A stretch of DNA of 64,000 nt from Variovorax sp. YR216 (GCF_900107745.1 NZ_FNRO01000016.1:1-64000), one strand, 5' to 3'; shown: positions 1-8,761, counted from the stretch's first letter. The notes: a model not told the origin generated them from the letters alone. Made by a program: numbers and translations.

Positions 1-1
1 C

Positions 2-100
2 GGGGTCTTCTACGACACCGCCGAAGAGACGCTGGCGGCCAATGGCTTCGCGCCCAACCGCAACGGCGGCAACCAGGGCTTCCTGCGCAAGCCCGTTTGA
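2..100 (+). CDS. BKACE-family enzyme, C-terminal end only
   Basis: Only the last 32 codons of this gene are in the window; the frame enters at the left edge and stops at 98-100. The tail (GVFYDTAEETLAANGFAP, then a Gly/Asn-rich stretch and GFLRK) is nearly the same as the ends of the complete BKACE proteins at 21358-22416 and 26444-27508, so the assignment rests on paralogy. BKACE enzymes (3-keto-5-aminohexanoate cleavage family) are zinc enzymes that cleave beta-keto acids with acetyl-CoA. The Bug gene follows 78 bases later on the same strand, the pairing also seen elsewhere in this window. Confidence 0.8.
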   Translation, partial: GVFYDTAEETLAANGFAPNRNGGNQGFLRKPV

Positions 101-177
101 TCGGTGCCGCAAGACCGCCTCATCTGCAGCGGACTCAGGAGCAACGCGCGACAGCCGCAGTTCGGAGAACTAACACC

Positions 178-1170
178 ATGCGAATTTTCCCTGTCAATAT
201 TCGGTCGCTGATGGCGGCCGGACTGTTGGGTCTGGCGGCACTGGCCCCAGCGCTGGCGCAGGATTGGCCCTCCAAGCCCATCCGTATCATCGTGCCGGCG
301 CCGCCCGGTGGTATTTCAGACAACGTCGCTCGCCTTGTGAGCGAGGAGCTGCGCGCCCATCTGGGTCAGCCCGTCATCGTGGAAAACAAGCCCGGTGGTT
401 CGGCTGTGCTGGCGGAGCGGGCGCTGATGTCGGCCCCCGCCGACGGCTATACGCTGATGGTGGGGCCGTCCAGCATCCTGACGGACTTTCCGCTGATCGT
501 AAAGACGCCTTTCGATCCGCTGAAGACCTTCACCTACCTGTCCGATGTGGCCAGCATGATTCACGTGCTGGTGGCCAACTCCGATTTGCCGGCCAACAGC
601 GTGTCGGAGGTGATCGATCGCGCCAAGCAAAGCAGGAACGAGATCGGTATCGCCAATCTGAGCATCGGTACGCGCTCCCATCTGCTGGGCGAGATGCTGC
701 GGGACAAGAGCGGTGGCAGCCTCCTGATCGTGCCCTACAAGGGATCGTCCCCCGCGATGATCGACCTGATCGGGAGCCAGGTGCAACTGACCTTCGAAGT
801 GGTGTCCAATGTGGCACCTCTCGTCAAGAGCGGCAAGATCAAGGCGTTGGGCGTGGTGTCGGCCGAGCGATCGTCACTTCTGCCGAACGTGCCCAGCATG
901 GGTGAGGTCGGATATCCCGAGCTCGTCATGCCGGATGCCAGCGTGGGGATCTTCGTCCTGAGCAGCATGCCGGCGCCGATGCGCGAGCGCATCCGCATCG
1001 AAGCGGAACGGCTCAAGCAGTCACCGAAGTTCCGCGAGATGCTGGCGACGCAGGGGCTGGAAGGAACCAGGCCGGGGACTTACGACGAGCTGCAGGCGAA
1101 GCTCGCGCGCACCAGGGACCAGAACCGCGCGATCCTGGACAAGCTGGGACTGGCCGGTGCCGCGAAGTGA
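178..1170 (+). CDS. Bug/TctC-family periplasmic solute-binding protein
   Basis: A protein of 330 residues. I start it at the ATG at 178, not at upstream in-frame codons, because GGAGA lies just before it and a clean signal peptide follows (positive N-terminus, hydrophobic run, ALA cleavage box near residue 27). After cleavage comes the Bug-family start WPSKPIRIIVPAPPGG and then VIVENKPGG. Bug proteins are periplasmic receptors for carboxylates, either as part of tripartite tricarboxylate transporters or as orphans. No TctA/TctB permease genes are nearby, so this is an orphan receptor. It follows a BKACE gene and converges on the AraC gene at 1208-2203. Confidence 0.92.
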   Translation: MRIFPVNIRSLMAAGLLGLAALAPALAQDWPSKPIRIIVPAPPGGISDNVARLVSEELRAHLGQPVIVENKPGGSAVLAERALMSAPADGYTLMVGPSSILTDFPLIVKTPFDPLKTFTYLSDVASMIHVLVANSDLPANSVSEVIDRAKQSRNEIGIANLSIGTRSHLLGEMLRDKSGGSLLIVPYKGSSPAMIDLIGSQVQLTFEVVSNVAPLVKSGKIKALGVVSAERSSLLPNVPSMGEVGYPELVMPDASVGIFVLSSMPAPMRERIRIEAERLKQSPKFREMLATQGLEGTRPGTYDELQAKLARTRDQNRAILDKLGLAGAAK

Positions 1171-1207
1171 ACGCGCCGCCTTCCAGCCAGCCAGCCGCGC
1201 ACCGCGG

Positions 1208-2203
1208 CTACTGGCGGGCGCGGCTCTCCTTGGCGCTGCAGTTGAACTGGGACTGGTACCAGCGCGAGAAGCTGCTCGGCGTGAGGCCCAGCAGGTCCGC
1301 CACTTCGTTCAGAGGGCGATCGCTTTCGTTGACGTATCGAACGGCCAGTTCCTTGCGCAAGTCATTGACCACGCTCGAAAAGCTTTGCGACTGCTCCGCC
1401 AGCCGGCGCTGGACCGTGCGTGGCACCAGGCCCAGTTGTTCACTCACTTTCTCGATGCTGCATCGCCCGCCGGGCAGCAGCAGCAGCGCAGTCCGGCGAA
1501 CGTCGTCGAGCATGGAGGCAAGGTGCTGCCTGAACGAGGCATCCACCAGTTGCTGCGCATAGCGCGCCATGGCAGGATCGGCCGAGGGGTTGCGCGTATC
1601 CAGGTCTGCCCTGCTGCACACGATGCCGTTGAACTCGCGGTTGAACTCGATGGCATGGCCAAACAGCTGGACATGCGTGGCCAGATCTTTCGGCGGCGCG
1701 TGCTCAAAGCACACCCTGCGCGGCCGCCAGTCGCTACCCAGCAGCTGTTGAACGATCCGCACCATGACCCCCAGGGCCAGCTCCACACGTTGTCGGGTGG
1801 GCTGATGCGTGCTGCCGGCGATGAGTACTTCGCGGATCACCACGATCTTCTCGTGCTCCTCGATCGCCAGGGTGAGCGCACCATTGAGCATGGCCTGGTA
1901 GCGCATCAGCACGTTGAGTGAGTCGCGCAGCGTCGGCTGGTCGCGGATCAGCAGGCCGACGGCACCGAGGTTGGACAGAAAGCGCGACCGCGCCATGCAC
2001 AGGCCGAAGCACTCGATGCTCGATGCGTGCGCGGATGCCTGCAACAGGCGGCCGACCCGCTCCACGGGAATCATCAGGTCGGGCTCGTCTAGCACGCCGG
2101 GGCTCAATCCGGCGTCGAGCAGCATGCGCTCCGGATTCAGTCCTGAGCCAATCGCGATCTCACGGTAGTTGGTGAGGCACGCGGCGCGAACAAGGGTTGC
2201 CAT
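1208..2203 (-). CDS. AraC-family transcriptional regulator (arabinose-binding-domain type)
   Basis: A protein of 331 residues with the architecture of the AraC subgroup that carries an N-terminal arabinose-binding-like sensor domain (about 20-205) and a C-terminal double helix-turn-helix (about 235-330, including LNEVADLLGLTPSSFSRW). It is close in length and layout to the two AraC proteins at 23434 and 24429. It lies 40 bases downstream of the Bug gene at 2244-3233 on the same strand, so the two may be co-transcribed, and it converges with the Bug gene at 178-1170. Its targets are not known; a neighbouring Bug or BKACE operon is the likely one. Confidence 0.9.
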   Translation of the reverse strand: MATLVRAACLTNYREIAIGSGLNPERMLLDAGLSPGVLDEPDLMIPVERVGRLLQASAHASSIECFGLCMARSRFLSNLGAVGLLIRDQPTLRDSLNVLMRYQAMLNGALTLAIEEHEKIVVIREVLIAGSTHQPTRQRVELALGVMVRIVQQLLGSDWRPRRVCFEHAPPKDLATHVQLFGHAIEFNREFNGIVCSRADLDTRNPSADPAMARYAQQLVDASFRQHLASMLDDVRRTALLLLPGGRCSIEKVSEQLGLVPRTVQRRLAEQSQSFSSVVNDLRKELAVRYVNESDRPLNEVADLLGLTPSSFSRWYQSQFNCSAKESRARQ

Positions 2204-2243
2204 GGCGCAAGCGAAGCAGGTTGACGATGTGCCGTGCGCCGCT

Positions 2244-3233
2244 CTATTCCGGCTTGATGTTGCCGTTGACCACGATCTTGCGCCACACGGCCAGGTCGTC
2301 CTCGATGATCTTGATGAACGCCTCGCGACTCACCGTCGCCGGGGGCTCCACGTTGACACTGCGGATGGCCTCCTGCAACTCGCGGGTGCCGAGTTCGCGG
2401 TTGATCGCGGCATGCAGGCGGTCCTGAACTTGCACCGGCGTGTTTCTGGGCGCGAAAACACCTTGCCACCCCGTGGCGGGGAAGGGGTACCCCTGCTCCG
2501 ACATCAGTTTCACATCGGGCAGCTTGGGGCTGCGCACCGTGCCGTTCACTGCGATGCCGCGCAGCTTTCCCTGCTGGATGAAGCCCACCGGTGAAGTCAC
2601 ATCCGCCCAGCCGATCGGGATCAGGCCCGACACCATGTCGGTCAACAGCCCGGGCGCAGTCTTGTAGGGCACGTGGTTGATCGTGAGGCCGGTGCGCTGC
2701 TTGATCCATTCCATCGTGAGATGGCCGTTGGAGCCGACGCCCCAGCTTCCGTAAGACGGGTATTTCTCGGGCTCGCGCTTGAGCAGTTCTACCAGTTCGG
2801 GCAGGGTCTTCGCGGGCACCGAGGAATGCACCAGTAGCAGCACCCCGCCGACTGCGGTCAGCGCGACTGGCGCGAGGTCACGCATGGTCCTGACTGGCAG
2901 TTCGGGGTTCAGCGCTTCGGCCATGACGGTCGCCGACGCCGAGCCGTGGAGGATGGTGTAGCCGTCCGGCGCCGCGTTCTTGACCGCGGTCATTCCGAGC
3001 AGGCCATTGGCACCGGGGCGGTTTTCGACTACGAACGGCTGTCCGAAGCCTTTCTGCAGCCGGTCGTAGAGCTGCCGGGCCAGCACATCGACCACGCCGC
3101 CCGCGCCGCTCGGCACGATCACCTTGACCGGGCGTACCGGCCAATCTCGGGCACTCTGGGCCCACGGTGATTCGGAAAGAAGGGCGGCTGCGCCCCCCAG
3201 GAGAAGGTGCCGGCGCGTCAGCGATGAGGTCAT
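2244..3233 (-). CDS. Bug/TctC-family solute-binding protein with Tat-like signal
   Basis: A protein of 329 residues. The N-terminus holds a twin-arginine-like signal (TRRHLLLGGAAALL) and AQ cleavage site, followed by WPVRPVKVIVPSGAGG and VVENRPGANG, typical of Bug receptors. The start at 3233 has an AGGAG 7 bases upstream. A twin-arginine signal would imply folded export, different from the Sec-type signals of the other Bug proteins here. The promoter region 3234-3441 is shared with the divergent GntR gene and contains a TGTCGACA palindrome, so it is probably controlled by GntR. The ligand is unknown. Confidence 0.92.
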   Translation of the reverse strand: MTSSLTRRHLLLGGAAALLSESPWAQSARDWPVRPVKVIVPSGAGGVVDVLARQLYDRLQKGFGQPFVVENRPGANGLLGMTAVKNAAPDGYTILHGSASATVMAEALNPELPVRTMRDLAPVALTAVGGVLLLVHSSVPAKTLPELVELLKREPEKYPSYGSWGVGSNGHLTMEWIKQRTGLTINHVPYKTAPGLLTDMVSGLIPIGWADVTSPVGFIQQGKLRGIAVNGTVRSPKLPDVKLMSEQGYPFPATGWQGVFAPRNTPVQVQDRLHAAINRELGTRELQEAIRSVNVEPPATVSREAFIKIIEDDLAVWRKIVVNGNIKPE

Positions 3234-3278
3234 GGATGTCTCCTAGGATGCTGGATGGAAAACTGCTTGTTGTTATTA

Positions 3279-3302
3279 TTGTCGACATAACAATTGTATT
3301 GA
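3279..3302 (+). promoter_or_regulatory. Putative GntR operator and -10 in divergent Bug/GntR promoter
   Basis: The sequence TTGTCGACAT at 3279-3288 is nearly palindromic and sits between the divergent Bug (2244-3233) and GntR (3442) genes. Eight bases after it on the + strand is TATTGA (3297-3302), a possible -10 box. The same core and the same 8-base spacing occur at 8768-8791 and 10665-10688. An operator role for the neighbouring FCD-type GntR is inferred from this recurrence. Confidence 0.55.
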
Positions 3303-3441
3303 CTGAATCCAGCATCCTCAACCCCAGGCTGCAACAGATATCGATGAGGGAAGCTGCGGTCCGCTGGGCGAGTGCCGCGAACCGCGCGCAGATCGCGCTA
3401 GACTGAAAGGAGCCCCCGCACCCGGGGGATCTCCGCAGAAT

Positions 3442-4329
3442 ATGGCCCGCAAGAAGACGAGCAACACCCCAGACTTGAGCAGCCTGCTCCTACCTCCGAC
3501 CCCGATCATGGTGGCGGTGGAGCACGCCATCCTGCGCCGCCACGAATGGTCCAGCGCGTCGGCCCCGGTGGCCGAGCAGATCGCCGTGCGACTGGCCGGC
3601 GTCATCACGCTCGACCTGATCCACGCCGGCCAGCGCCTGCTCGAAACTGAAATCGGCGAGGTGCTCCGGGTCAGCCGCGCGCCGGTGCGCGAGGCGTTGC
3701 GAATTCTCGAGCGCGAGCGGCTGGTTGAGTTCAGGCCCCGCCGAGGCGTGCTCGTGACGGAGCCGGGTGCCAAGGACATCGCCGACATCTACGTCGTGCG
3801 CATCGCGTTGTTCAAGATTCTGTTGCGCCAGCTCATGGAGCGCCGCCCGGCGGACCTGGAAGCCGTCTTCGACCGCCATATGCCAGCGCTGGCGAAGGCG
3901 TCGGAGCAGGGCTCCGTCGACGACTACGCGCTGGAGAGCTTCCTGCTGAACATGGACATGCTCAAGCTGTCCGAGGGCGGGCTGATTGCGGACATGCTGG
4001 CGTCCATCTCGCTGCGCATCCTGCGCTACGTGCGCCTCGCGCACGCGGCCGATCCTTCGCGCATGGCCACGACGATGAAGTCCTGGCGCGCCCTGCACCG
4101 CGCCGTGGCCCGGCGCGACGTGGAAGAGGTGCTGGCGACCGCCACCCGGCGCATCGAGGTCTCGCGTGATTCTGCTGTGCAGGCCGTCGTCGAAGGGCAG
4201 GCGCCCGCGCCACTCAGCGGTACAGCCGCATCAACGCGAGCACGATCGCAGCCATCAGCGCCGTCTCGAAAATCATCAGCGCCAACGGCTTCACGCCGAC
4301 GGAGAGCAACTGCCGAACCTGCGTCTTGA
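3442..4329 (+). CDS. GntR-family (FCD/FadR-like) transcriptional regulator
   Basis: A protein of 295 residues. The winged helix-turn-helix lies about 43-106 (PVAEQIAVRLAG, VSRAPVREALRILERERLVE), followed by an all-helical FCD-like effector domain to about 250. It is a clear paralogue of the GntR protein at 9726-10562, sharing the unusual MVAVE element ahead of the DNA-binding domain. FCD regulators usually repress catabolic genes until an organic acid binds. The last 38 or so codons are low-complexity Ser/Arg/Ala and lie antisense to the end of the YeiH gene (116-base convergent overlap), so they may be a run-on tail gained after loss of the original stop. Autoregulation through the site at 3279 is likely. 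Confidence 0.93.
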   Translation: MARKKTSNTPDLSSLLLPPTPIMVAVEHAILRRHEWSSASAPVAEQIAVRLAGVITLDLIHAGQRLLETEIGEVLRVSRAPVREALRILERERLVEFRPRRGVLVTEPGAKDIADIYVVRIALFKILLRQLMERRPADLEAVFDRHMPALAKASEQGSVDDYALESFLLNMDMLKLSEGGLIADMLASISLRILRYVRLAHAADPSRMATTMKSWRALHRAVARRDVEEVLATATRRIEVSRDSAVQAVVEGQAPAPLSGTAASTRARSQPSAPSRKSSAPTASRRRRATAEPAS

Positions 4330-5224
4330 TGCCGATCGCGGCAATGGCCGCGACCAGGCACCAACCTGACAGCGTGGTGCCGGCGGTCGCTACCGGGCGC
4401 GGGACCCATCCCAGGCTGTTCGCCACCACCAGTAGCGCGAACGCCACCGCGAACCAGGGCAGCAGCGGCGGCCGGGGCCCTGCGGCTGCGTCGCGGTTGC
4501 GCATGGCCATCACAGTGACCACGATCACCGGCAGCAGCATGGCGACGCGCATGAGCTTGACCACCGTCGCGGTGTCGCCTGTCACCTTCGACATGCCATA
4601 GCCGGCGCCCACCACCTGGGCTACGTCATGGATGGTGCCGCCCAGGAAGATGCCGGAATCGACCTCGCTCAGGTCGAGTGCGCGCGCGATGATGGGATAG
4701 AGGATCATCACCGTGGTCGACAGGGTGCTCACGCCGATCACGGTGAAGCTGAGCGCCTTCTCGCGCTGCGGGTGCGGTGGCATCGCGGCTGCTAGCGCCA
4801 GCGCCGCCGATGCGCCGCAGATGGCGGTGGCGCCACCGGAGAGCACGCCGAACGCGGTGCGAAAACCCAGCAGGCGGGCGACGCCGATCGAGATGAGAAT
4901 GGTCAGGGCCACCGACACCACCACCGCTGCCACTGGCTGCCAGCCAAGCGCCGAGATGTCGGCGAAGGTGATGCGAAGCCCCAGCAGCGCCACGCCGACG
5001 CGCAGCATCGTGCGACTGGTGAAGGCCACGCCCGGCCCGCATCCGGTATCTGTGGCCAGGAAGTTCATCGCGATGCCCAGCAGCAACGCGAACAACATCA
5101 TTGGCGCTTGATAGTGCTCCGAGAGGAACGCGGCCGCCGCCGCGATGACGGCGCAGGCAATGATCCCGGGTGCCAGTTCCCGGACGCGGTCCACGGAAGG
5201 AGAATTTCTGATCGAGGCGAGCAT
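4214..5224 (-). CDS. YeiH-family putative sulfate exporter, membrane protein
   Basis: A protein of about 336 residues with some ten hydrophobic segments. GGATAICGASAALALAAA and the IHDVAQVVGAG region are typical of the YeiH/UPF0324 family, annotated as putative sulfate exporters. I take ATG 5224 as start because AAGGAG (5231-5236) sits 6 bases ahead; the ATG at 5239, overlapping the stop of the CoA ligase as ATGA, is an alternative. It is the last gene of the operon running from 8707. If the TauD-type enzyme nearby releases sulfite from an organosulfonate, an exporter of oxidised sulfur would fit, but this is inference. Confidence 0.88.
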   Translation of the reverse strand: MLASIRNSPSVDRVRELAPGIIACAVIAAAAAFLSEHYQAPMMLFALLLGIAMNFLATDTGCGPGVAFTSRTMLRVGVALLGLRITFADISALGWQPVAAVVVSVALTILISIGVARLLGFRTAFGVLSGGATAICGASAALALAAAMPPHPQREKALSFTVIGVSTLSTTVMILYPIIARALDLSEVDSGIFLGGTIHDVAQVVGAGYGMSKVTGDTATVVKLMRVAMLLPVIVVTVMAMRNRDAAAGPRPPLLPWFAVAFALLVVANSLGWVPRPVATAGTTLSGWCLVAAIAAIGIKTQVRQLLSVGVKPLALMIFETALMAAIVLALMRLYR

Positions 5225-5235
5225 CTGCATCTCCT

Positions 5236-6861
5236 TCATGCGGTGGGCAACTGGTGGTCCCGGAAGCGCTCGCGCAGTTCCGACTTGAGCATCTTCCCGG
5301 TGTTGCCGATGGGCATCGCGTCGACGAACACGACGTCGTCCGGCGTCCACCACCGGGTGACCTTGCCGGCGTAAAAGTCGATGAGCTCGTCGCGGCTCAC
5401 GTCCGTACCCTCCTTGCGCTGCACCACCAGCAGCGGCCGCTCGTCCCATTTCGGATGGGGCACCGCGATGCATGCGGCCATGGCCACAGCCGGGTGGCCC
5501 ATGGCGACGTTCTCCAGGTCGATGGAGCCGATCCATTCGCCGCCGGACTTGATCACGTCCTTGCTGCGGTCGGTGATCCGGATGTAGCCATCGACATCGA
5601 TGGTGGCGATGTCGCCGGTGGGAAACCAGCCGTCCTGCAGCGGCGAGACGTCGGCCCTGAAGTAGCGCTCAAGCACCCAGGGGCCGCGCACCATGAGGTG
5701 GCCGGGCGTGCGGCCGTCCCACGCGAGCTCGCGGCCCTCGTCGTCGGTGGTGCGGATGTCCACGCCGAAGACCACGCGACCTTGCTTGGCCTTCACCGTG
5801 AGCGCCGCATCGTGTTCCAGCCCCGCATGCGCGGCCTTCAACACGGAGCCGGCGCAGAACGGGCTGGTCTCGGTCATGCCCCATCCGTGCAGGACGTCCA
5901 CTTCGTGCTCGTCTTCGAACGCGGCGAGCATGGCCGGCGGGCAGGCCGAGCCGCCGATGCCGACGCGCTGCAGGTAGCTGAAGCGCAGGCCTTGCGCCTT
6001 CATATGGTCGAGCAGGCCCTGCCAGACCGTCGGCACGCCGCAGGTGAACGTGACCCCCTCCTCCTCGAAGAGTTCGTAGAGCGACTTGCCGTCCAGAGCG
6101 GCGCCCGGCAGGACGAGCTTGGCGCCCGACAGCAGGCTGGTGTAGGGCAGCCCCCACGCGTTGACGTGGAACAGCGGCACCACGGGCAGCACCACATCGC
6201 GCGCACCGAGGTTATGAGCGTCCGGCAGCGCGGCGGCGTAGGCATGCAGGATCGTGGAGCGGTGGCTATACAGCACGCCCTTGGGGTTGCCGGTGGTGCC
6301 GCTCGTATAGCAAAGGGAAGAGGCGGTGTTCTCATCGAACACCGGCCATTCGTAGCGATCGTCCTCGGCGGCCAGCAGGTCTTCGTAGCACAGCAGCCCT
6401 GGGATGCTGCTCGAGGCGGGCATGTGATCCCGGTCCGCCAGGGCGACGAAGGCTTTGATGGATGCGAGGCGCGGCGCAAGGGCCTCGACCAGCGGCAGGA
6501 AGCTCATGTCAAAGAACAGCACCTCGTCGCGCGCATGGTCCGCGATCCAGGCGAGCTGGTCGGCGTGCAGGCGAGGATTGAGCGTGTGCAGCACGACACC
6601 GGCACCCGAGACCGCGTAGTACAGCTCCAGGTGGCGGTAGCCGTTCCAGGCCAGAGTGGCTGCGATGCCGCCAGGGCCGATGTCGAGCGTGCGCAGCGCA
6701 TTGGCCAGGCGTCGTGCGCGCGCGGCCATCTCGCGGAACGTGTAGCGGTGGGTGTCGCCCTCGACGCGGCGCGACACGATCTCCTGGTCGCCGTGGTGGC
6801 GCTCCGCATGTTGCAGCAGCGAGGAAATCAGCAGCGGCTGGCTCATCATGTTTCCGAGCAT
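5236..6861 (-). CDS. Fatty/aryl acyl-CoA synthetase (AMP-forming)
   Basis: A protein of 541 residues with the full set of adenylate-forming motifs: the phosphate loop CYTSGTTGNPKGVLYSH, the GWGMTETSP motif, the hinge region WFPTGDIATIDVDGYI with DRSKDVIKSGGEW, and the catalytic lysine in GNTGKMLKSELRERF near the C-terminus. It forms an acyl-adenylate and then the CoA thioester. ATG 6861 is preceded by AAGGAGAAG at good spacing. Length and motifs match medium-chain or 3-methylmercaptopropionyl-type ligases; the acid used is unknown. It sits in the operon from 8707 between two small paralogous proteins and the YeiH exporter. Confidence 0.95.
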   Translation of the reverse strand: MLGNMMSQPLLISSLLQHAERHHGDQEIVSRRVEGDTHRYTFREMAARARRLANALRTLDIGPGGIAATLAWNGYRHLELYYAVSGAGVVLHTLNPRLHADQLAWIADHARDEVLFFDMSFLPLVEALAPRLASIKAFVALADRDHMPASSSIPGLLCYEDLLAAEDDRYEWPVFDENTASSLCYTSGTTGNPKGVLYSHRSTILHAYAAALPDAHNLGARDVVLPVVPLFHVNAWGLPYTSLLSGAKLVLPGAALDGKSLYELFEEEGVTFTCGVPTVWQGLLDHMKAQGLRFSYLQRVGIGGSACPPAMLAAFEDEHEVDVLHGWGMTETSPFCAGSVLKAAHAGLEHDAALTVKAKQGRVVFGVDIRTTDDEGRELAWDGRTPGHLMVRGPWVLERYFRADVSPLQDGWFPTGDIATIDVDGYIRITDRSKDVIKSGGEWIGSIDLENVAMGHPAVAMAACIAVPHPKWDERPLLVVQRKEGTDVSRDELIDFYAGKVTRWWTPDDVVFVDAMPIGNTGKMLKSELRERFRDHQLPTA

Positions 6862-6872
6862 CGGCTTCTCCT

Positions 6873-7238
6873 TCAGGCCAGCCGACGGGCGCGTTCGCGG
6901 ATGGCACGTAGCAGCGCCAGCGCGCGGTGCCCGGCCTGGATGCCGCCCTCCATGTCGCCGCGCACGAACGGCGCGCGGATTTCCTCGATCTCGTCGAGCT
7001 GCTCCAGCAGCGCCTGCTCGGCGAGCTTGTACTTGCGCAGCGTGTTCACCACACACATCGATGTATGCACGATGTCCTCGCTGTCCACGCTGACCCCGCG
7101 GCGGTGCAGGGCGAAGTTGGCCCAGTGGGTGCCCGCGAGCATCGCGGCTTCGATGCGGATCTCCCAGTCGGTGTCGGTGAGCAGGGCCAGCGAGCGCTCG
7201 ATGCGCTCGGCCTGGTTTCTGTGGTTCTCGGGGGTCAT
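6873..7238 (-). CDS. Small helical protein of unknown function (twin of 7249-7692)
   Basis: A protein of 121 residues; start at ATG 7238 with GAAGGA upstream. I do not recognise the family. It is predicted all-helical and rich in Glu, Arg and Leu. Two stretches resemble the next protein upstream in the operon: AGTHWANFALHRRGVS against AGTNIWNATLHAAGLT, and IRAPFVRGD against HRDPCLRGD. This points to tandem duplication and divergence, perhaps of a subunit pair. The overall look (short helical bundle with conserved polar residues) recalls HEPN-like or four-helix proteins, but no catalytic motif can be claimed. It is tightly packed between a CoA ligase and an oxidoreductase, suggesting a role in the same pathway. 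Confidence 0.7.
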   Translation of the reverse strand: MTPENHRNQAERIERSLALLTDTDWEIRIEAAMLAGTHWANFALHRRGVSVDSEDIVHTSMCVVNTLRKYKLAEQALLEQLDEIEEIRAPFVRGDMEGGIQAGHRALALLRAIRERARRLA

Positions 7239-7248
7239 GGAAGATCCT

Positions 7249-7692
7249 TCAGCGGATTGCGTGCTGGTAGACGGCAATGGCTTCGGCGAAGGCCCGCTCG
7301 CATTCGTCCACGATGGTCTGCGTGGGTTCGCGGTCGCCACGCAGGCAGGGGTCGCGATGTGCCTCCAGCGCATGCAGCGCGGCTTCGAGCCGGTGCAGGT
7401 GCCTGGGCATCTCGCCGGGGATCGGCGGCCAGCCGACGTGGCTCACGTCCCCCGGGCCGCGCAGTTCGCGGCGCAGGCTGCCGTCAGGCTGTGGCACCAC
7501 ATGCACACCCGGAATGGTGGAGAACACGCGCTCCTCGCTTGTGAGGCCTGCCGCGTGCAGCGTGGCATTCCAGATGTTGGTGCCGGCGGTCAGCGTGGTC
7601 CAGTACCAGAGCTCGAAGTCGCGCAGCGGATCGAGCCGCAGGCGCAGCGCAGACAGGCGCCGGATCTTGTCGTCGTGGGAGGCGATCTTCAT
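7249..7692 (-). CDS. Small protein of unknown function (twin of 6873-7238)
   Basis: A protein of 147 residues with no family I can name. It shares AGTNIWNATLHAAGLT and RDPCLRGD with the 121-residue protein just downstream, with a longer middle section rich in Pro and Gly (about 60-100). The genes are 10 bases apart and 10 bases from the oxidoreductase gene at 7703, so they are co-transcribed. The two may form a heteromer. There is no signal peptide or membrane segment, so it should be cytoplasmic. A carrier, chaperone or small enzyme subunit tied to the CoA pathway is possible but cannot be shown from sequence. Confidence 0.7.
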   Translation of the reverse strand: MKIASHDDKIRRLSALRLRLDPLRDFELWYWTTLTAGTNIWNATLHAAGLTSEERVFSTIPGVHVVPQPDGSLRRELRGPGDVSHVGWPPIPGEMPRHLHRLEAALHALEAHRDPCLRGDREPTQTIVDECERAFAEAIAVYQHAIR

Positions 7693-7702
7693 GCGCGTGT
7701 CC

Positions 7703-8707
7703 TCACGCCGTGACAGCGGCGGCCTCTGCCAACTGCGCGTCGACTGCTATGACGATCTTTCCGAAATGCCGGCCGGTCTCCATGTAGGCGTGGGCCTCGG
7801 CGATGCGGTCGAGCGGATACACGCGATCGACCGGCAGCTGGATCGCTCCTGCCTCGAGCAGGGGCAGCAGGTCACGCCCCGCGGCTTCGATGCACTGCAG
7901 GCGCTCTTCCTCGCTACGGGTGCGGAAGGTCACGCCGATGAGCTTGAGCCGCTTGAGCCACAGATCGGTCAGGTCCATCTGCGCGGTGGCGCCGGCCATG
8001 CGGCCGACGTTTACGAGCCGGCCCTTCACCGCGAGGCTCTTCATGTTGTCCGGAAACACCTCGCCCCCGAGCGAGTCGATCACGATGTCCACGCCGCGCC
8101 CGCCGGTGGCCTCCATCACGGCCTGCACTGGGTTGCGCGTCGACACGTCGATGGCGTGCGTGGCGCCGTAGCGCGCGAGCCGCGCGGCCTTTTCGGCAGA
8201 GCGTGTGGTCGCGAACACCTTGGCGGCCTTCATCAGCGATGCGATCTGGATCGCGGCCAGGCCGATGCCGCTGGAGGCGGCGTTGACCAGCACCGTTTCG
8301 CCGGGGCGCAGTTCGCCGTTGATCACCAGTGCGTCGTGCGCGGTGATGAACACGTTGAGGAAGGCGGCCGCCTCGGCCCACGGCAGGCTTCGGGGAACGC
8401 GTAGCAGCGCGCGCGCCTCGGCCACAGCGAACTCAGCCTGGCCACCGGTGCCGTGCCCGACGACGTGATCGCCTTCGCACAGGTGCGTAACGCCGGGACC
8501 CGTGGCCGCCACGATGCCTGCGAACTCAACGCCCGAAGTGCGCGGCTCGCCGCCGGTGGCATCGCGCACCAGCTTGATCTCGCCGCGGTTGAGGCCTGAG
8601 GCCATCACGCGCACGAGCACTTGGCCGGGGCCGGCCTTGGGCTGCGGCACGTCGTGGATCTCTAGCCGGCCCCCCTGCGGGCCGGGAACGATTCTGCTTG
8701 CCTTCAT
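7703..8707 (-). CDS. Zinc-independent medium-chain dehydrogenase/quinone oxidoreductase
   Basis: A protein of 334 residues in the medium-chain dehydrogenase/reductase superfamily. The N-terminal GroES-like domain contains GVEFAGIVAATGPGV; the nucleotide-binding domain (about 125-260) has VLVNAASSGIGLAAIQIA, an AxxGxG-type NADPH motif. The structural and catalytic zinc ligands of alcohol dehydrogenases are missing, so it is a quinone/enoyl reductase type. Start ATG 8707 gives the usual MKASRIV opening. It is the first gene of the operon down to 4214, transcribed from 8708-8858, where the GTCGAC-core operator and the divergent TauD promoter lie. Confidence 0.92.
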   Translation of the reverse strand: MKASRIVPGPQGGRLEIHDVPQPKAGPGQVLVRVMASGLNRGEIKLVRDATGGEPRTSGVEFAGIVAATGPGVTHLCEGDHVVGHGTGGQAEFAVAEARALLRVPRSLPWAEAAAFLNVFITAHDALVINGELRPGETVLVNAASSGIGLAAIQIASLMKAAKVFATTRSAEKAARLARYGATHAIDVSTRNPVQAVMEATGGRGVDIVIDSLGGEVFPDNMKSLAVKGRLVNVGRMAGATAQMDLTDLWLKRLKLIGVTFRTRSEEERLQCIEAAGRDLLPLLEAGAIQLPVDRVYPLDRIAEAHAYMETGRHFGKIVIAVDAQLAEAAAVTA

Positions 8708-8761
8708 CTGGATTCCTGCGGATGGAAGTGGGGAGTTGCGAACAACTTTATCATGCAAATA

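Noticed and set aside
1157..1921. 254-codon open frame on the + strand
   Set aside because: Antisense to the AraC gene, which has full domain structure; composition is that of a shadow.
5254..7713. Long open frame of 819 codons on the + strand
   Set aside because: It is antisense to the acyl-CoA ligase and twin small genes, has repetitive Arg/Gly/His/Ala composition and no domain; a normal shadow in high-GC DNA.
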